64,000 nt of DNA from Rhizomicrobium sp. Its GTDB lineage: Bacteria > Pseudomonadota > Alphaproteobacteria > Micropepsales > Micropepsaceae. Positions 1-8,332 of this stretch are shown piece after piece; within the stretch, counting starts at the first letter, position 1; every line of letters starts with the position of its first letter. The notes beneath the pieces are model-generated. The model saw nothing but the letters and a program-made list of their open reading frames with translations, searched no databases and was not told the DNA's origin. Position numbers and translations under genes: made by a program. Location: positions 558,001-622,000 of the forward strand of contig JBBCGJ010000001.1 in the NCBI GenBank assembly GCA_037200985.1, given 5' to 3'.

Positions 1-282
1 ATGGCGCGCAACCTCGACCGTCCCGGTCACGAAACGGCGGCGCTGGTCGCCGATGGCGGTCCGACCGACGACCCTTTGGGCGAGATGTCGATCGCGCTCG
101 CGACGCGGCTGGGCGGCACCAATCCCAATCCGCGCAACGGCGCCGGCGCGCCGACGGGACGCATGCAATATGTCGTCTTTCCCGGATCGCACAACACGCC
201 GCCCTGGCGGCGCGACCTCGCCGAGATGGAGACGGCGGCGCAGGCGCTGCTGGCTGGGATCGGCGGCTGGCCCGCGGTCTGA
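1..282 (+). CDS. C-terminal part of an unidentified protein (runs in from the left edge)
   Basis: The frame is open from the first base to a TGA at 280-282, giving at least 93 residues. The ATG at base 1 is probably internal, because the frame is open at the edge and no ribosome-binding site can be seen. The fragment is rich in Gly, Pro and Ala, has an Asn-Pro-Asn-Pro-Arg stretch near residue 42, and ends in a short amphipathic helix. I do not recognise the family. It converges on the long minus-strand operon, with only seven bases between the two stop codons, so it belongs to a different transcription unit. Confidence 0.45.
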   Translation: MARNLDRPGHETAALVADGGPTDDPLGEMSIALATRLGGTNPNPRNGAGAPTGRMQYVVFPGSHNTPPWRRDLAEMETAAQALLAGIGGWPAV

Positions 283-289
283 GTCCGGC

Positions 290-679
290 TTACGGTCTGG
301 CTTCGGCCTCATATTCGGCGATGGCTTCCTTCGCGATGCGAAAGGAGTCGACGCCGGCTGGGATACCGGCATAACAGGCGACCTGAAGGAAGATTTCCGC
401 GATCTCGGTCTTGGTGAGGCCGTTGCGCAGCGCGGCCTTGACGTGGATCTTCAGTTCGTGCGGGCGGTTGAGGACGCTGATCATGGCGAGGTTGACGACG
501 CTGCGGTCGCGGCGGGGCAGACCCTCGCGGCCCCAGATATAGCCCCAGCACGATTCGGTGGCCATCTCCTGCATCGGCATGGAGAAGGCGTCGGCGTTGG
601 CCAGCGACTTCTCGACATATTCGGCGCCGAGGACCTCCTTGCGGATTTTGAGGCCCTTGTCGAACAGTTCCTTGATCAT
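290..679 (-). CDS. carboxymuconolactone decarboxylase family protein
   Basis: This 129-residue protein has the compact all-helical CMD fold seen in 4-carboxymuconolactone decarboxylase (PcaC). The core runs from about residue 40 (ESCWGYIWGREGL) through a helix with an invariant-looking His (HELKIHVKAALRNGLT) to EIFLQVACYAGIPAG. The CxxC pair of the peroxidase-type AhpD branch is absent, so a decarboxylase or lactone-processing role is likelier than a redox role. The ATG overlaps the TGA of the upstream dehydrogenase (ATGA), which indicates translational coupling. It is the last gene of the twelve-gene minus-strand operon. The actual substrate is unknown; the name gives the family only. Confidence 0.85.
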   Translation of the reverse strand: MIKELFDKGLKIRKEVLGAEYVEKSLANADAFSMPMQEMATESCWGYIWGREGLPRRDRSVVNLAMISVLNRPHELKIHVKAALRNGLTKTEIAEIFLQVACYAGIPAGVDSFRIAKEAIAEYEAEARP

Positions 680-1578
680 GTCGGATTTCCTTTTGTGGTT
701 TTGCTGGAATCGAGCCCGGCCCAGCTTTCGACCAGCCGCGCCATCTCGGTGAAGTCGCTGTCGGGTCCGTAGACATTGTTGGCGATGGAGAGCATCTGGC
801 GCACCGCGCTGCCGACGACCATGGGCACGCCCATGGCTTCGGCCTCCTCGACGCAGAGCCGCACATCCTTGAACGACAGGCCGGTGGCGAAGCCGAAGTC
901 GAAGGTCCGCGGCAGGACGGACTTCGGCCATTTGTCCTGCGTCGCGCTGCTGCGTCCGCTGGAGACGTTCAGCACGTCGATCATCAATTTGGGATCGAGG
1001 CCGGCCTTGATGCCCATCGCCATGCCTTCCGCCGTGATGGCGATGGCGCAGGCGCCCATCAGATTGTTGGCGAGCTTCATAGTCTGTCCAAGGCCGGGCG
1101 TCTCGCCCATGAAGAACAGCTTGCCCAAATTCCGGAGGATGCTTTCGATCCCGTCATAGGTCGCGCGGGGGCCCGACACCATCACGGCGAGAGTGCCCTG
1201 CTCGGCGCCCTTGATGCCGCCGGAGACCGGCGCGTCGAGCATGACGATATCCTTGGCCGCGAGCGCCGCCGCGACGGCGGCCGTGACGCGCGGGCCGGTG
1301 GTCGAAAGATCGACGAAGGTCTTGATCGTCTTGCCCCTGGCGACGCTCGATGCGACGTCCTGGACGATGGCGGGGGAGGGCAGGCTGGCGAACACGAACT
1401 CCGCCGCATCGGCGACAGCGGCCGGCGTGGGCGCGGACGTCGCACCGCGCCGAACGAGCGACGCGACGGCCTCTTCGCTGACATCGTAGACCGTCACCTT
1501 ATGCCCGGCATCGACCAGCCGCCCGCACATGCGCGAGCCCATCCGCCCCAGTCCGATGAATCCTATGGTTTCGCTCAT
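676..1578 (-). CDS. NAD(P)-dependent beta-hydroxyacid dehydrogenase (3-hydroxyisobutyrate dehydrogenase family)
   Basis: This 300-residue enzyme oxidises a beta-hydroxyacid or reduces the matching semialdehyde. The Rossmann motif IGFIGLGRMG lies at residues 5-14. The substrate-binding signature DAPVSGG is at about 115-121 and continues into KGAEQGTL. The catalytic Lys is K168 in GQTMKLANNLM. The helical C-terminal half is of normal length for the family. The start at 1578 was chosen because the family's N-terminal strand begins there; the frame continues upstream without similarity. It lies 4 bases after the MBL hydrolase and overlaps the CMD gene, so it acts in the same pathway. Tartronate-semialdehyde reductase or another relative cannot be excluded. 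Confidence 0.88.
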   Translation of the reverse strand: MSETIGFIGLGRMGSRMCGRLVDAGHKVTVYDVSEEAVASLVRRGATSAPTPAAVADAAEFVFASLPSPAIVQDVASSVARGKTIKTFVDLSTTGPRVTAAVAAALAAKDIVMLDAPVSGGIKGAEQGTLAVMVSGPRATYDGIESILRNLGKLFFMGETPGLGQTMKLANNLMGACAIAITAEGMAMGIKAGLDPKLMIDVLNVSSGRSSATQDKWPKSVLPRTFDFGFATGLSFKDVRLCVEEAEAMGVPMVVGSAVRQMLSIANNVYGPDSDFTEMARLVESWAGLDSSKTTKGNPT

Positions 1579-1582
1579 ATCT

Positions 1583-2377
1583 TCAGCCCTTCGGTTCGGC
1601 ATCGAGACGCACCACGCCGGCGAGACCGTCCCTGGCCAGCGGATAGCGCGCGAGCACCAGGGGATCGTGGCCCGGCACGATATGCGCCTGCGAGCTCGCG
1701 AGCTTTCGGATGGTCGAGAATGCCTCGAGATAGTCGTCGACGTCGACCACGATCGGGAAGGGGTGGGCGCGCTCCATATTGGCGTAAAGATGCGCGGCAT
1801 CCGACGCCAGTACGACGAAGCCGCGCCGCGTCTTCACGCGCGTCACCTGCAGGCCTTTGGTGTGGCCGCCGACCTTGTGCAGGGTGATCCCCGGCGCCAG
1901 CTCGGACGCACCGTCATGGAACCGCACCCGGCCGTCGAAGACGTTATGCACCATCTGCGCGGCGTGCTCGGCTTCGAAGGCGCCGCGCAGCGCGGCGTGG
2001 CACATCGACCGGCCGGTGACGTAAGCCATCTCCGCGTCCTGGATGTGGAAGCGCGCCTTGGGGAAGAGCGGCAGGTTGCCGGCGTGGTCGTAATGCATGT
2101 GCGACAGGATCACGTCGCCGACCGCGGCGGGATCGACGCCGATCGCCTTCAATCCGTCGGCCACGGGGCGCGTGATCTGGCGGCCGCGCTTCTTCGCCAT
2201 ATCGGGGGCGAAGCCCGTGTCGAGCACGAAAGTCCGATCCTCGCCGACGATGGCCCAGACGTAATAGTCCAGCGGCATGTCGCCGTCCTCGTGAGGATCG
2301 CCGCCGAGGAAGTTCTCATGGGCCTTGCGGTCGTGATGGCCGTAGTGGATGGCGTAGATATCGTAGCAGTCCGACAT
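1583..2377 (-). CDS. MBL-fold hydrolase, N-acyl-homoserine-lactonase-like
   Basis: A 264-residue metallo-beta-lactamase-fold enzyme. The dinuclear zinc motif is SHMHYDHAG, with H93, H95, D97 and H98. Further ligands follow in VGGHTKG (His), LASDAAHLY (Asp) and IVPGHDPL (His). Spacing and length match the AHL-lactonase (AiiA/AttM) branch, whose members open lactone rings. Inside a catabolic operon it more likely opens a pathway lactone than quenches quorum signals; that is inference from context. It is separated by 4 bases from the P450 upstream and 4 bases from the dehydrogenase downstream. Confidence 0.85.
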   Translation of the reverse strand: MSDCYDIYAIHYGHHDRKAHENFLGGDPHEDGDMPLDYYVWAIVGEDRTFVLDTGFAPDMAKKRGRQITRPVADGLKAIGVDPAAVGDVILSHMHYDHAGNLPLFPKARFHIQDAEMAYVTGRSMCHAALRGAFEAEHAAQMVHNVFDGRVRFHDGASELAPGITLHKVGGHTKGLQVTRVKTRRGFVVLASDAAHLYANMERAHPFPIVVDVDDYLEAFSTIRKLASSQAHIVPGHDPLVLARYPLARDGLAGVVRLDAEPKG

Positions 2378-2381
2378 CGCT

Positions 2382-3557
2382 TCACGCTTCGACGATGCGG
2401 ATCGGGACCTTTATGGGTCCGTGTCCGATGGTGGTCATCCAGGGCTCGGGCTCGCCGGCCGGTTCGATCCGCCCCACGCGTCTGACGATCGCGCCAAGGA
2501 GCGCGTCGGCTTCAGCCTGGGCGAGGGCCTTTCCGACGCACATATGGATTCCCTGGCCCCATCCCACTTGTCCGCGCAGGTCGCGTCGGATGTCGTAGCG
2601 TTCGGGGTTGTCCCACTTGCGCGGATCGCGGTTGGCGGCGGAGAACATCAGGCCGCAGCGTGTGCCTTCGGGGATGACGTAATCGTCGATCTGCACATCG
2701 GTCTTGGCGATGCGTCCGGCCATGCGCGACGGGGAATCCCAGCGCAGGGCCTCGTCGAAGGCGTTGCGCAGGAGGGAGGGATCGGCGCGCAGGGCCTGGT
2801 ACTGCTCGGGGAATTGCGCGAAGGCGTTGAGCGCATTGGCCATGGTGATGACGGTGGTGTCGGCGCCGGCGGAGAGGATGGTGAGGGTCAGGAGCTTGGC
2901 GTCCTGCTCGCTGATCTCGCCGCGGTCGGCGGCGGCGTACATCTCGCCGCCCAGGCTGTCGGGTCTTATGCTCTCGCGGCTGCAGGCTTTATCGACCCAT
3001 GCGAAGCTGTCGCCGGCCTGTGCCATGGCGGCATCGAAGAGTTCGTTGGCGGGCCCCATCGTGGCCCACACCGCGTTGCCGAAAGGCGTCATGGCCTCGC
3101 GGCCTTCCTGTGGCAGGCCCATGAGATCGGGCAGGACCTTGTGGACATAGCGGGCGGTGATATCGGCGACGGCGTCGACGGTCTGGCCGGCGCGGGTCAT
3201 GAGGTCGTCGACCAGGATCTCGGCCTCGCGGCTGAAGGCGTCTTCCATCTGCTTCATCGCCTTGGGCGACAGCGCCCGGCCGATCACGGCGCGCACCCGG
3301 GTGTGACGGGGCGGATCGTCGGTGAGGAGGATCTCCGGGCGGACCGAGTTGGGATCGTGCCAGGGGCGCGAGGTGCTGGAGAACGCCTTCCAGTCGACCA
3401 AGCCCTTGGCGACATGCTCGTGGCGGCCGAGCATCGCGATGTTTTCGCGTTCGAGATAGACCACGGGAGCCATCTCGCGGATGGCGTCGTCGACGGCGCG
3501 GGCATTGCGGACGGACTCGGCGCTGAAGAGGTCGATATCGGTGGAGGGGAGGGCCAT
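2382..3557 (-). CDS. cytochrome P450
   Basis: A 391-residue soluble bacterial class I P450. The I-helix oxygen-activation motif AGADTT is at 230-235. The K-helix ExxR is E269/R272 (EALR), and the haem-thiolate Cys is C340 in GWGQGIHMCVG. The consensus Phe of the haem loop (FGxGxHxCxG) is Trp here (W333), a substitution close to the haem. No ferredoxin or ferredoxin reductase lies next to it, so electrons must come from elsewhere. It sits between the 67-aa protein and the MBL hydrolase with 4-base gaps. It probably hydroxylates the pathway substrate; which substrate is unknown. Confidence 0.92.
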   Translation of the reverse strand: MALPSTDIDLFSAESVRNARAVDDAIREMAPVVYLERENIAMLGRHEHVAKGLVDWKAFSSTSRPWHDPNSVRPEILLTDDPPRHTRVRAVIGRALSPKAMKQMEDAFSREAEILVDDLMTRAGQTVDAVADITARYVHKVLPDLMGLPQEGREAMTPFGNAVWATMGPANELFDAAMAQAGDSFAWVDKACSRESIRPDSLGGEMYAAADRGEISEQDAKLLTLTILSAGADTTVITMANALNAFAQFPEQYQALRADPSLLRNAFDEALRWDSPSRMAGRIAKTDVQIDDYVIPEGTRCGLMFSAANRDPRKWDNPERYDIRRDLRGQVGWGQGIHMCVGKALAQAEADALLGAIVRRVGRIEPAGEPEPWMTTIGHGPIKVPIRIVEA

Positions 3558-3561
3558 GGCG

Positions 3562-3765
3562 CTATCTCCGGAACGGGAAGGTCAGCAGGAAGAGGACCAG
3601 CTTGAAGTCCAGCAGTCCGAGACCTTTGCGGAACTCGGCGGGGGAGAGCTTGGCGGTCATCGGCATGGCGCCGAAGATCTTGCCCTTGATGACGAGAAGA
3701 TCGCCGTCGCGCTCGATGGCGCTGACGTTCATGAGCTCGGATCTGTCGGCAGCGGTGAGCTTCAT
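3562..3765 (-). CDS. small protein of unknown function (67 aa)
   Basis: The frame continues upstream, but the only sensible start is the ATG at 3765, which overlaps the TGA of the flavoprotein gene (ATGA). The product has a charged N-terminal two thirds with a short beta-like stretch (DGDLLVIKGKIFG) and a hydrophobic C-terminus (LDFKLVLFLLTFPF) ending in two Arg. That end looks like a membrane-associating tail. Tight coupling to the flavoprotein and the P450, 4 bases away, suggests an accessory or membrane-tethering role, but this is inference. I recognise no domain. Confidence 0.7.
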   Translation of the reverse strand: MKLTAADRSELMNVSAIERDGDLLVIKGKIFGAMPMTAKLSPAEFRKGLGLLDFKLVLFLLTFPFRR

Positions 3766-5336
3766 TTCCGCATGCCGATCTTGTCGAAATCGATCTTCAG
3801 GTCCTCGCACATCCGCATGGCGGCAGCACGTCCGGCGCCGAAAACGCCGCCGCCGGGATGCTGGAAGGGTCCGACGAGATAGAGCCGCTCGCAGCCCGGC
3901 ACCACGTTCATGCCCAGATCGGGCGTCGGTCGATGCGCGCCGGACTGGTAGGTGGTGGAGGCGACGCCGTGCAGATCGCCATGCTGGAAGCTGGCGGAAG
4001 TGCGCTCCATGTCGAGCGGGCTGTCGCATAGATAGGCGATGATGTTCTCCGGCCCGACATTCGAGATGTAATTGCCCATATGCGCCAGCATGCGCTCGGC
4101 ATAGGCCTTCTTCGCGCGGTCCCAATCCAGGCCGTCGGCGCGCTTGTAGGGGACATAGTCCCAGACATGCATGGTCGCCTTGCCGGCGGGAGCGCGCGAC
4201 GGATCGTGCATCGAGATCGAGCCGAGGCCGATCAGCGGCGGATCGGTGAAGCCGCCATAGCGTAGATTGTCGAAGCTCTTGCGCAGGGCGTTGTAGGAAT
4301 TGGGCAGCAGCTCGATCATCACCGCCTTGACGTGGTCGCCGGCGCGGAACTTCAGCGGCTCGTTGAGGGCGGCATGGACGGTGATGCAGCCCATCTCGGA
4401 GATCTGGGTGGCCTCGGCGTCATGAATCACCGTGGGATCGAGACCCGAGACCATCTTGCCCAACAGGTGGGGATGGATGGCGCCGATGACGCCGTCCTTG
4501 GCCCTGTACTCGCGGCCGTCGCGCGTTGCGATGCCGTTGGCGCGGCCGTTCTTGGTCGTCACCGTGGCGACGTCGACATTGGCGAGGACTTCGCCGCCAT
4601 TGGATTGGATGGAGGCGATGAGGGCCTCGGTGAGCTTGCCGGAGCCGCCGAGGGGCACGCCGATGCCATAGGCTTCGAGGAAACCGACGAAGACGAAGGG
4701 TCCCATGCCGGTGGCCTTCTCGTCGGGCGAGACGAGGTTCTCGCCGGCGATCCTCCCGAAATGCATGATGACCTTCTCGTTCTCGAACAGGCCGGTGAGC
4801 AGGTCGTGGCAGGAGAGCTGCATGATGCGCCACATCTCGCGGCCCTCGCGGCTCTGGTCCATCATGGCATAGGAGGCGCCGAGCGGCACCGGCGGGGAAT
4901 AGAGCTGCGACTGGATCATCGGCAGGAACGTCTTGGCCATATCGGCGAAGCCTCGGAACGCTTCGGCGTCCTTCTTGGAGAACTTGGCGATGTCGGCGAC
5001 GGTGCGCTCGCGGTCGCGGTACATGCCGAGCGTGGTGCCGTCCTCGAACACGCTGACCATCGGCATGTCGGGGAAGACGTAGCGCAACCCGAACTTGGAT
5101 TTGAGGCCGAGATCGTCGTTCTTCAGCAGCGGATTGCCCTGGATGAAGATGTGGGCCATCGAATGCTGGTCGTGCCGGAAGCCGGGCACGGTGAGCTCGC
5201 GGGTGACGACGCCGCCGCCGTGCCAGGCGTTGCGCTCCAGGACCAGGACCTTTTTGCCGGCCTGGGCCATATAGGCGGCGGCGACGAGGCCGTTATGGCC
5301 CGAGCCGATCGCTATGACGTCGTAATCCTTGGCCAT
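3762..5336 (-). CDS. FAD-dependent oxidoreductase of the phytoene desaturase / carotenoid isomerase superfamily
   Basis: A 524-residue flavoprotein. The N-terminal FAD-binding motif is VIAIGSGHNGLVAAAYMA, followed by a beta-strand ending in VLVLERN. The C-terminal FAD-contact motif reads CERLYLVGPFQHPGGGVFGAG, typical of CrtI-like and amine-oxidase-like enzymes. The family desaturates or isomerises isoprenoids and other hydrophobic substrates. No carotenoid genes (crtB, crtY, crtE) are nearby, so a catabolic desaturation of a terpenoid- or steroid-like compound fits better than pigment synthesis. It follows the NTF2-like gene by 7 bases and overlaps the 67-aa gene. Confidence 0.85.
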   Translation of the reverse strand: MAKDYDVIAIGSGHNGLVAAAYMAQAGKKVLVLERNAWHGGGVVTRELTVPGFRHDQHSMAHIFIQGNPLLKNDDLGLKSKFGLRYVFPDMPMVSVFEDGTTLGMYRDRERTVADIAKFSKKDAEAFRGFADMAKTFLPMIQSQLYSPPVPLGASYAMMDQSREGREMWRIMQLSCHDLLTGLFENEKVIMHFGRIAGENLVSPDEKATGMGPFVFVGFLEAYGIGVPLGGSGKLTEALIASIQSNGGEVLANVDVATVTTKNGRANGIATRDGREYRAKDGVIGAIHPHLLGKMVSGLDPTVIHDAEATQISEMGCITVHAALNEPLKFRAGDHVKAVMIELLPNSYNALRKSFDNLRYGGFTDPPLIGLGSISMHDPSRAPAGKATMHVWDYVPYKRADGLDWDRAKKAYAERMLAHMGNYISNVGPENIIAYLCDSPLDMERTSASFQHGDLHGVASTTYQSGAHRPTPDLGMNVVPGCERLYLVGPFQHPGGGVFGAGRAAAMRMCEDLKIDFDKIGMRK

Positions 5337-5343
5337 CGTTCCC

Positions 5344-5751
5344 TCAGCTCGTGATCGACGCGATATACGCCGTGTCCATGTACTCGCGGATGGCGAAGAT
5401 CATGTTGTCCCTGATCTCGACGATCCAGGCATAGCGGTTGTCGTAGGTGCGTCCGTTGCGGAAGGTGCCGGTGCCGTGGGTCTCGACCGCCACGAAATCG
5501 CCTTTGCCGAACAGGTTCTCGACCGAGTTCTTGGGATCGCCGTCGACGAACAGGCCGCGCACAGGGGCGAGGAATTCGTCGACGATGCCGGTGCGGCCGC
5601 GATGAACGCCGGCGCCGGGGATACCCGGCTTGGCCATCGGGGTCCAGGTTGCGTCGGGGTGAAAGCACGGGCGGATTTTTTCCAGATCGCCGGTGTTCAG
5701 GACGTCCTCGAAGAAGCGGCGGACCAGCTGTTCATTCTTGCTCTCGGTCAT
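5344..5751 (-). CDS. NTF2-like (SnoaL-type) protein
   Basis: A 135-residue alpha+beta cone-fold protein. It has the usual N-terminal helix pair (NEQLVRRFFEDVLNTGDLEKI), a FHPDATW turn, and a C-terminal sheet ending in REYMDTAYI, the family pattern in which a polar residue points into the cavity. Members include ketosteroid isomerases, polyketide cyclases, epoxide hydrolases and pure binding proteins. The start at 5751 has AAAGGA just upstream; an in-frame extension to 5823 lacks similarity. In this operon it could isomerise or hydrate an intermediate. The reaction is not determinable from the sequence. Confidence 0.8.
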   Translation of the reverse strand: MTESKNEQLVRRFFEDVLNTGDLEKIRPCFHPDATWTPMAKPGIPGAGVHRGRTGIVDEFLAPVRGLFVDGDPKNSVENLFGKGDFVAVETHGTGTFRNGRTYDNRYAWIVEIRDNMIFAIREYMDTAYIASITS

Positions 5752-5764
5752 GGCGGTTCCTTTG

Positions 5765-6661
5765 CTATCGCGGCGCCGGCTTAGCGCTCTGTTCGGCGTA
5801 GATTGGCACGTCGTAGAGGACATGGGAGGACTTGGCGCGGCCGGCCGGCACCGGCTCGTCGGGCAGGGCGGCGAGCAGGGCCTTCATCCGCGCCTCGATG
5901 GTGGCGCGGATCTCGGTGTGGGTGATGATGTAGAGATCGTTGCGCCTGATGCCGCGCATCACCTTGGCGCCGACCTCTTCGATGGACATGGCGTCGGCGA
6001 ATATCTCCTTGGAGACCGGATCGGTGTCGTCGATCTTGACCAGATGGGCACCGGTATCGCTCAAGTCCTTGGGCCGGACGGCGGGGGTGCTGTTGAAGAG
6101 GTCGGAGCGGACGGCGCCGGGGCAGAGGATCGAGACGCCGATGCCGTGGGGGGCGAGGTTCATGCGCAGGCACTCGCCGATGGCGGTGGTGGCGAATTTG
6201 GAGGCGGTATAGGGCCCGACGCCGCCGCTGGCGAACAGTCCGTTGATGGAGGAGGTGAGCAGGATATGGCCGCCTTCCTTCTGCGCGATCATGCGCGGCA
6301 CGAAGGTGCGGACGCAATTGACGGTGCCGCCCAGGTTCACGCCCAGGCAGAAATCCCAATCGTCATAGGTGGCGTCCTGCGTCGGCCCGCCGAGGAAGAT
6401 GCCGGCATTGCTGACGAGGATATGGACCGTGCCGGCGTCGGCGGCGGCGCGGGCGAAGGCGTCGCGGTCGGTGACGTCGAGGCGGAGGGCGCGGACGCGG
6501 TCGCCGCCGGCCAGGGCCTTGACCGCCTTGTCGAGCGCGTCCTGGCGGATGTCGGCGATCACGACGCGCGCACCGGCGGCCAGGAGCTCCTGGGCGATGG
6601 CGAGGCCGATGCCGGCCGCGCCGCCGGTGATGAAGGCGGTCTTGTCCTTGAAGTCGTCCAT
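5765..6661 (-). CDS. short-chain dehydrogenase/reductase
   Basis: A 298-residue SDR. The nucleotide-binding motif is TGGAAGIG (12-19), followed by the NAG motif in LVSNAGIF and the catalytic set S138, Y151 and K155 (YTASK). An acidic residue after the second strand (ADIRQ) favours NAD over NADP. The C-terminal 50 residues extend beyond a minimal SDR and probably form the substrate lid. The start at 6661 was preferred over the in-frame extension to 6775, which would overlap the upstream SDR. It lies 19 bases after that SDR, in the same operon. It interconverts an alcohol and a ketone of unknown identity. Confidence 0.87.
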   Translation of the reverse strand: MDDFKDKTAFITGGAAGIGLAIAQELLAAGARVVIADIRQDALDKAVKALAGGDRVRALRLDVTDRDAFARAAADAGTVHILVSNAGIFLGGPTQDATYDDWDFCLGVNLGGTVNCVRTFVPRMIAQKEGGHILLTSSINGLFASGGVGPYTASKFATTAIGECLRMNLAPHGIGVSILCPGAVRSDLFNSTPAVRPKDLSDTGAHLVKIDDTDPVSKEIFADAMSIEEVGAKVMRGIRRNDLYIITHTEIRATIEARMKALLAALPDEPVPAGRAKSSHVLYDVPIYAEQSAKPAPR

Positions 6662-6680
6662 ATGCGTTCGCTCCGATTGG

Positions 6681-7436
6681 CTAGCCGGCGGCGGCGATAC
6701 CGCCGTCGACATGCAGGATCTCGCCATTGACGAAAGAGGCGGCGGGCGAGAGCAGGAAGGCGACGGCCTGGGCATTGTCCTCGGCGCTGCCCAGCCTTCG
6801 CAGCGGGATCGTTCGTGTGCGGCGGGCGTACTCCTCTTGCGTATTGAGGCCGAGCGCGCCCGGGGTCGGCACCGAGCCGGGCGCCACCGCGTTGACGCGC
6901 ACCTTCCTGGGGCCCAGCTCCGCCGACAGGGTCTTGGTGAGGGTGACGAGGGCGCCTTTGACGAGGGAGTAGACCGCCGTGTTGGGAAAGCCCTTCTCGG
7001 CGACGGGCGAGGCCATGTTCACGATGGCGCCGCCTCTCTCAGCGTCCATATGGGCGAGCAGGGCCTGTACCCCCCAGAGCGATCCCTTGATGCCGACGCC
7101 CAGCATGCGGTCGACGACGTCCTCGCGCACATCCTCGATCGGCTCGTAGCGCAGCAGCATGGCGTTGTTGACCACGGCGTCGATGCGGCCGGTGTGCTGC
7201 GCGAATTGGGCCGCGGCGGCATGGAAGGCATGGCGGTCCGCGACGTCGAAGGCGAAGTCCGCGGCGCGGCCGCCGCTTTCCCGGATCGCCTCGACCGTCT
7301 CCGCGCAACCGACGGGGTCGATATCGCAGGCGCCGACGCGCGCGCCGCAGCGCGCCAAAAGCTCCGCCGTGGCGCGGCCGAGGCCGCGGCCGGCACCGGT
7401 GATCAGGATCGCTTGGTCTTTGAGGTCCCAGTCCAT
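6681..7436 (-). CDS. short-chain dehydrogenase/reductase
   Basis: A 251-residue classical SDR. Residues 13-20 carry TGAGRGLG, and the catalytic residues are S143, Y156 and K160 (YSLVK). The usual NNAG motif reads NNAM (90-93), a mild departure. The coenzyme-selecting strand ends in CDID, which favours NAD. The ATG at 7436 shares one base with the stop of the MBL gene (TGATG). A GTG three bases earlier is also possible. It ends in the standard VNGEILHVDGG motif of the family. It is paired with the next SDR, suggesting two successive oxidation or reduction steps. Confidence 0.87.
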   Translation of the reverse strand: MDWDLKDQAILITGAGRGLGRATAELLARCGARVGACDIDPVGCAETVEAIRESGGRAADFAFDVADRHAFHAAAAQFAQHTGRIDAVVNNAMLLRYEPIEDVREDVVDRMLGVGIKGSLWGVQALLAHMDAERGGAIVNMASPVAEKGFPNTAVYSLVKGALVTLTKTLSAELGPRKVRVNAVAPGSVPTPGALGLNTQEEYARRTRTIPLRRLGSAEDNAQAVAFLLSPAASFVNGEILHVDGGIAAAG

Positions 7437-8314
7437 CACTGCGCCTTCAGCTTCCAGTTGGTGGTGTCGCGGACGACATAGCCCGAGGACGGATGGGTGA
7501 AATGCGTGCCGATGACGAGGATATTCTTGTCAGCCACCCGGTCGATGAAGGCGCGGCGCGATGCGATGCCGGCGTCCTTGTCCATGTCGAAGTTCACGGG
7601 CCGCGCCCATTCGGCGAGCTGGATGGGATGGTGCATCATGTCGCCGGTGATGACGGCCTCCTCGCCCCTGGAGCGGATCGCGACGCTGACATGGCCGGGG
7701 GTGTGGCCCGGCGTCGGGAAGATGCTGACCTCGTCGGTGATCTGAGCGGTCGGACCGACAAGCTCGACCAGGCCTGCGTCGAACACCGGATTGATCGAAT
7801 CGCCCATATGGGTGAGGTCGTGATAGTTGCCGGTGCGTTCCAGCTCCTTCCAGTGGTCGTATTCCGCGCGCCCGAAATAATAGCGCGCGGTGGGGAAGGT
7901 CGGCACCCATTTGCCGTCGACCAGCATGGTGTTCCAGCCGACATGGTCGAAATGCAGGTGGGTGCAGAGGACCTTGGTGATGCTCTCGCGGGGAAAGCCG
8001 GCGGCCGCGAGGTCTTCCAGAAAAGTCGTGCGCATATTGGTGAAGACGTCGAACTCGCGGTGGCGGCCATTGCCGATGCACGTGTCGATCATCACATGGT
8101 CCTTGCCCGAGCGCAGGACGAAGCATTGGAAGGATATCTTCATCCGCCCGTCGGGCGTGATGAAGTTGGGCTGCAGCCAGTCGTGGCGCAGGGCGTCCTC
8201 GGCGGTGAGGTCCTTGGACAGCATGCTGAAGGGGTCGGTATGGTCGTTGACCTCGACGATGCGGGCGATCTCGACATCGCCGACCTGCCATTTGCGGATA
8301 TGTTCTGCGGCCAT
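7436..8314 (-). CDS. MBL-fold metallo-hydrolase
   Basis: A 292-residue enzyme with the zinc motif THLHFDHVGW (H119, H121, D123, H124). Downstream ligands lie in TPGHTPGHVSV (His), ITGDMMHHP (Asp) and IGTHFTHP (His). It belongs to the longer lactonase/quorum-quenching-like branch and is only distantly related to the MBL gene at 1583-2377, so the operon holds two different hydrolases rather than a duplication. It lies 18 bases after the GMC oxidoreductase. A lactone or ester hydrolase is the likely role; the substrate is unknown. Confidence 0.85.
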   Translation of the reverse strand: MAAEHIRKWQVGDVEIARIVEVNDHTDPFSMLSKDLTAEDALRHDWLQPNFITPDGRMKISFQCFVLRSGKDHVMIDTCIGNGRHREFDVFTNMRTTFLEDLAAAGFPRESITKVLCTHLHFDHVGWNTMLVDGKWVPTFPTARYYFGRAEYDHWKELERTGNYHDLTHMGDSINPVFDAGLVELVGPTAQITDEVSIFPTPGHTPGHVSVAIRSRGEEAVITGDMMHHPIQLAEWARPVNFDMDKDAGIASRRAFIDRVADKNILVIGTHFTHPSSGYVVRDTTNWKLKAQ

Positions 8315-8332
8315 CGATGCCTCCGATAGGCG

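Noticed and set aside
3762-5336. Carotenoid biosynthesis locus because of the phytoene-desaturase-like protein.
   Set aside because: No phytoene synthase, lycopene cyclase or prenyl synthase gene is nearby; the neighbours are catabolic.
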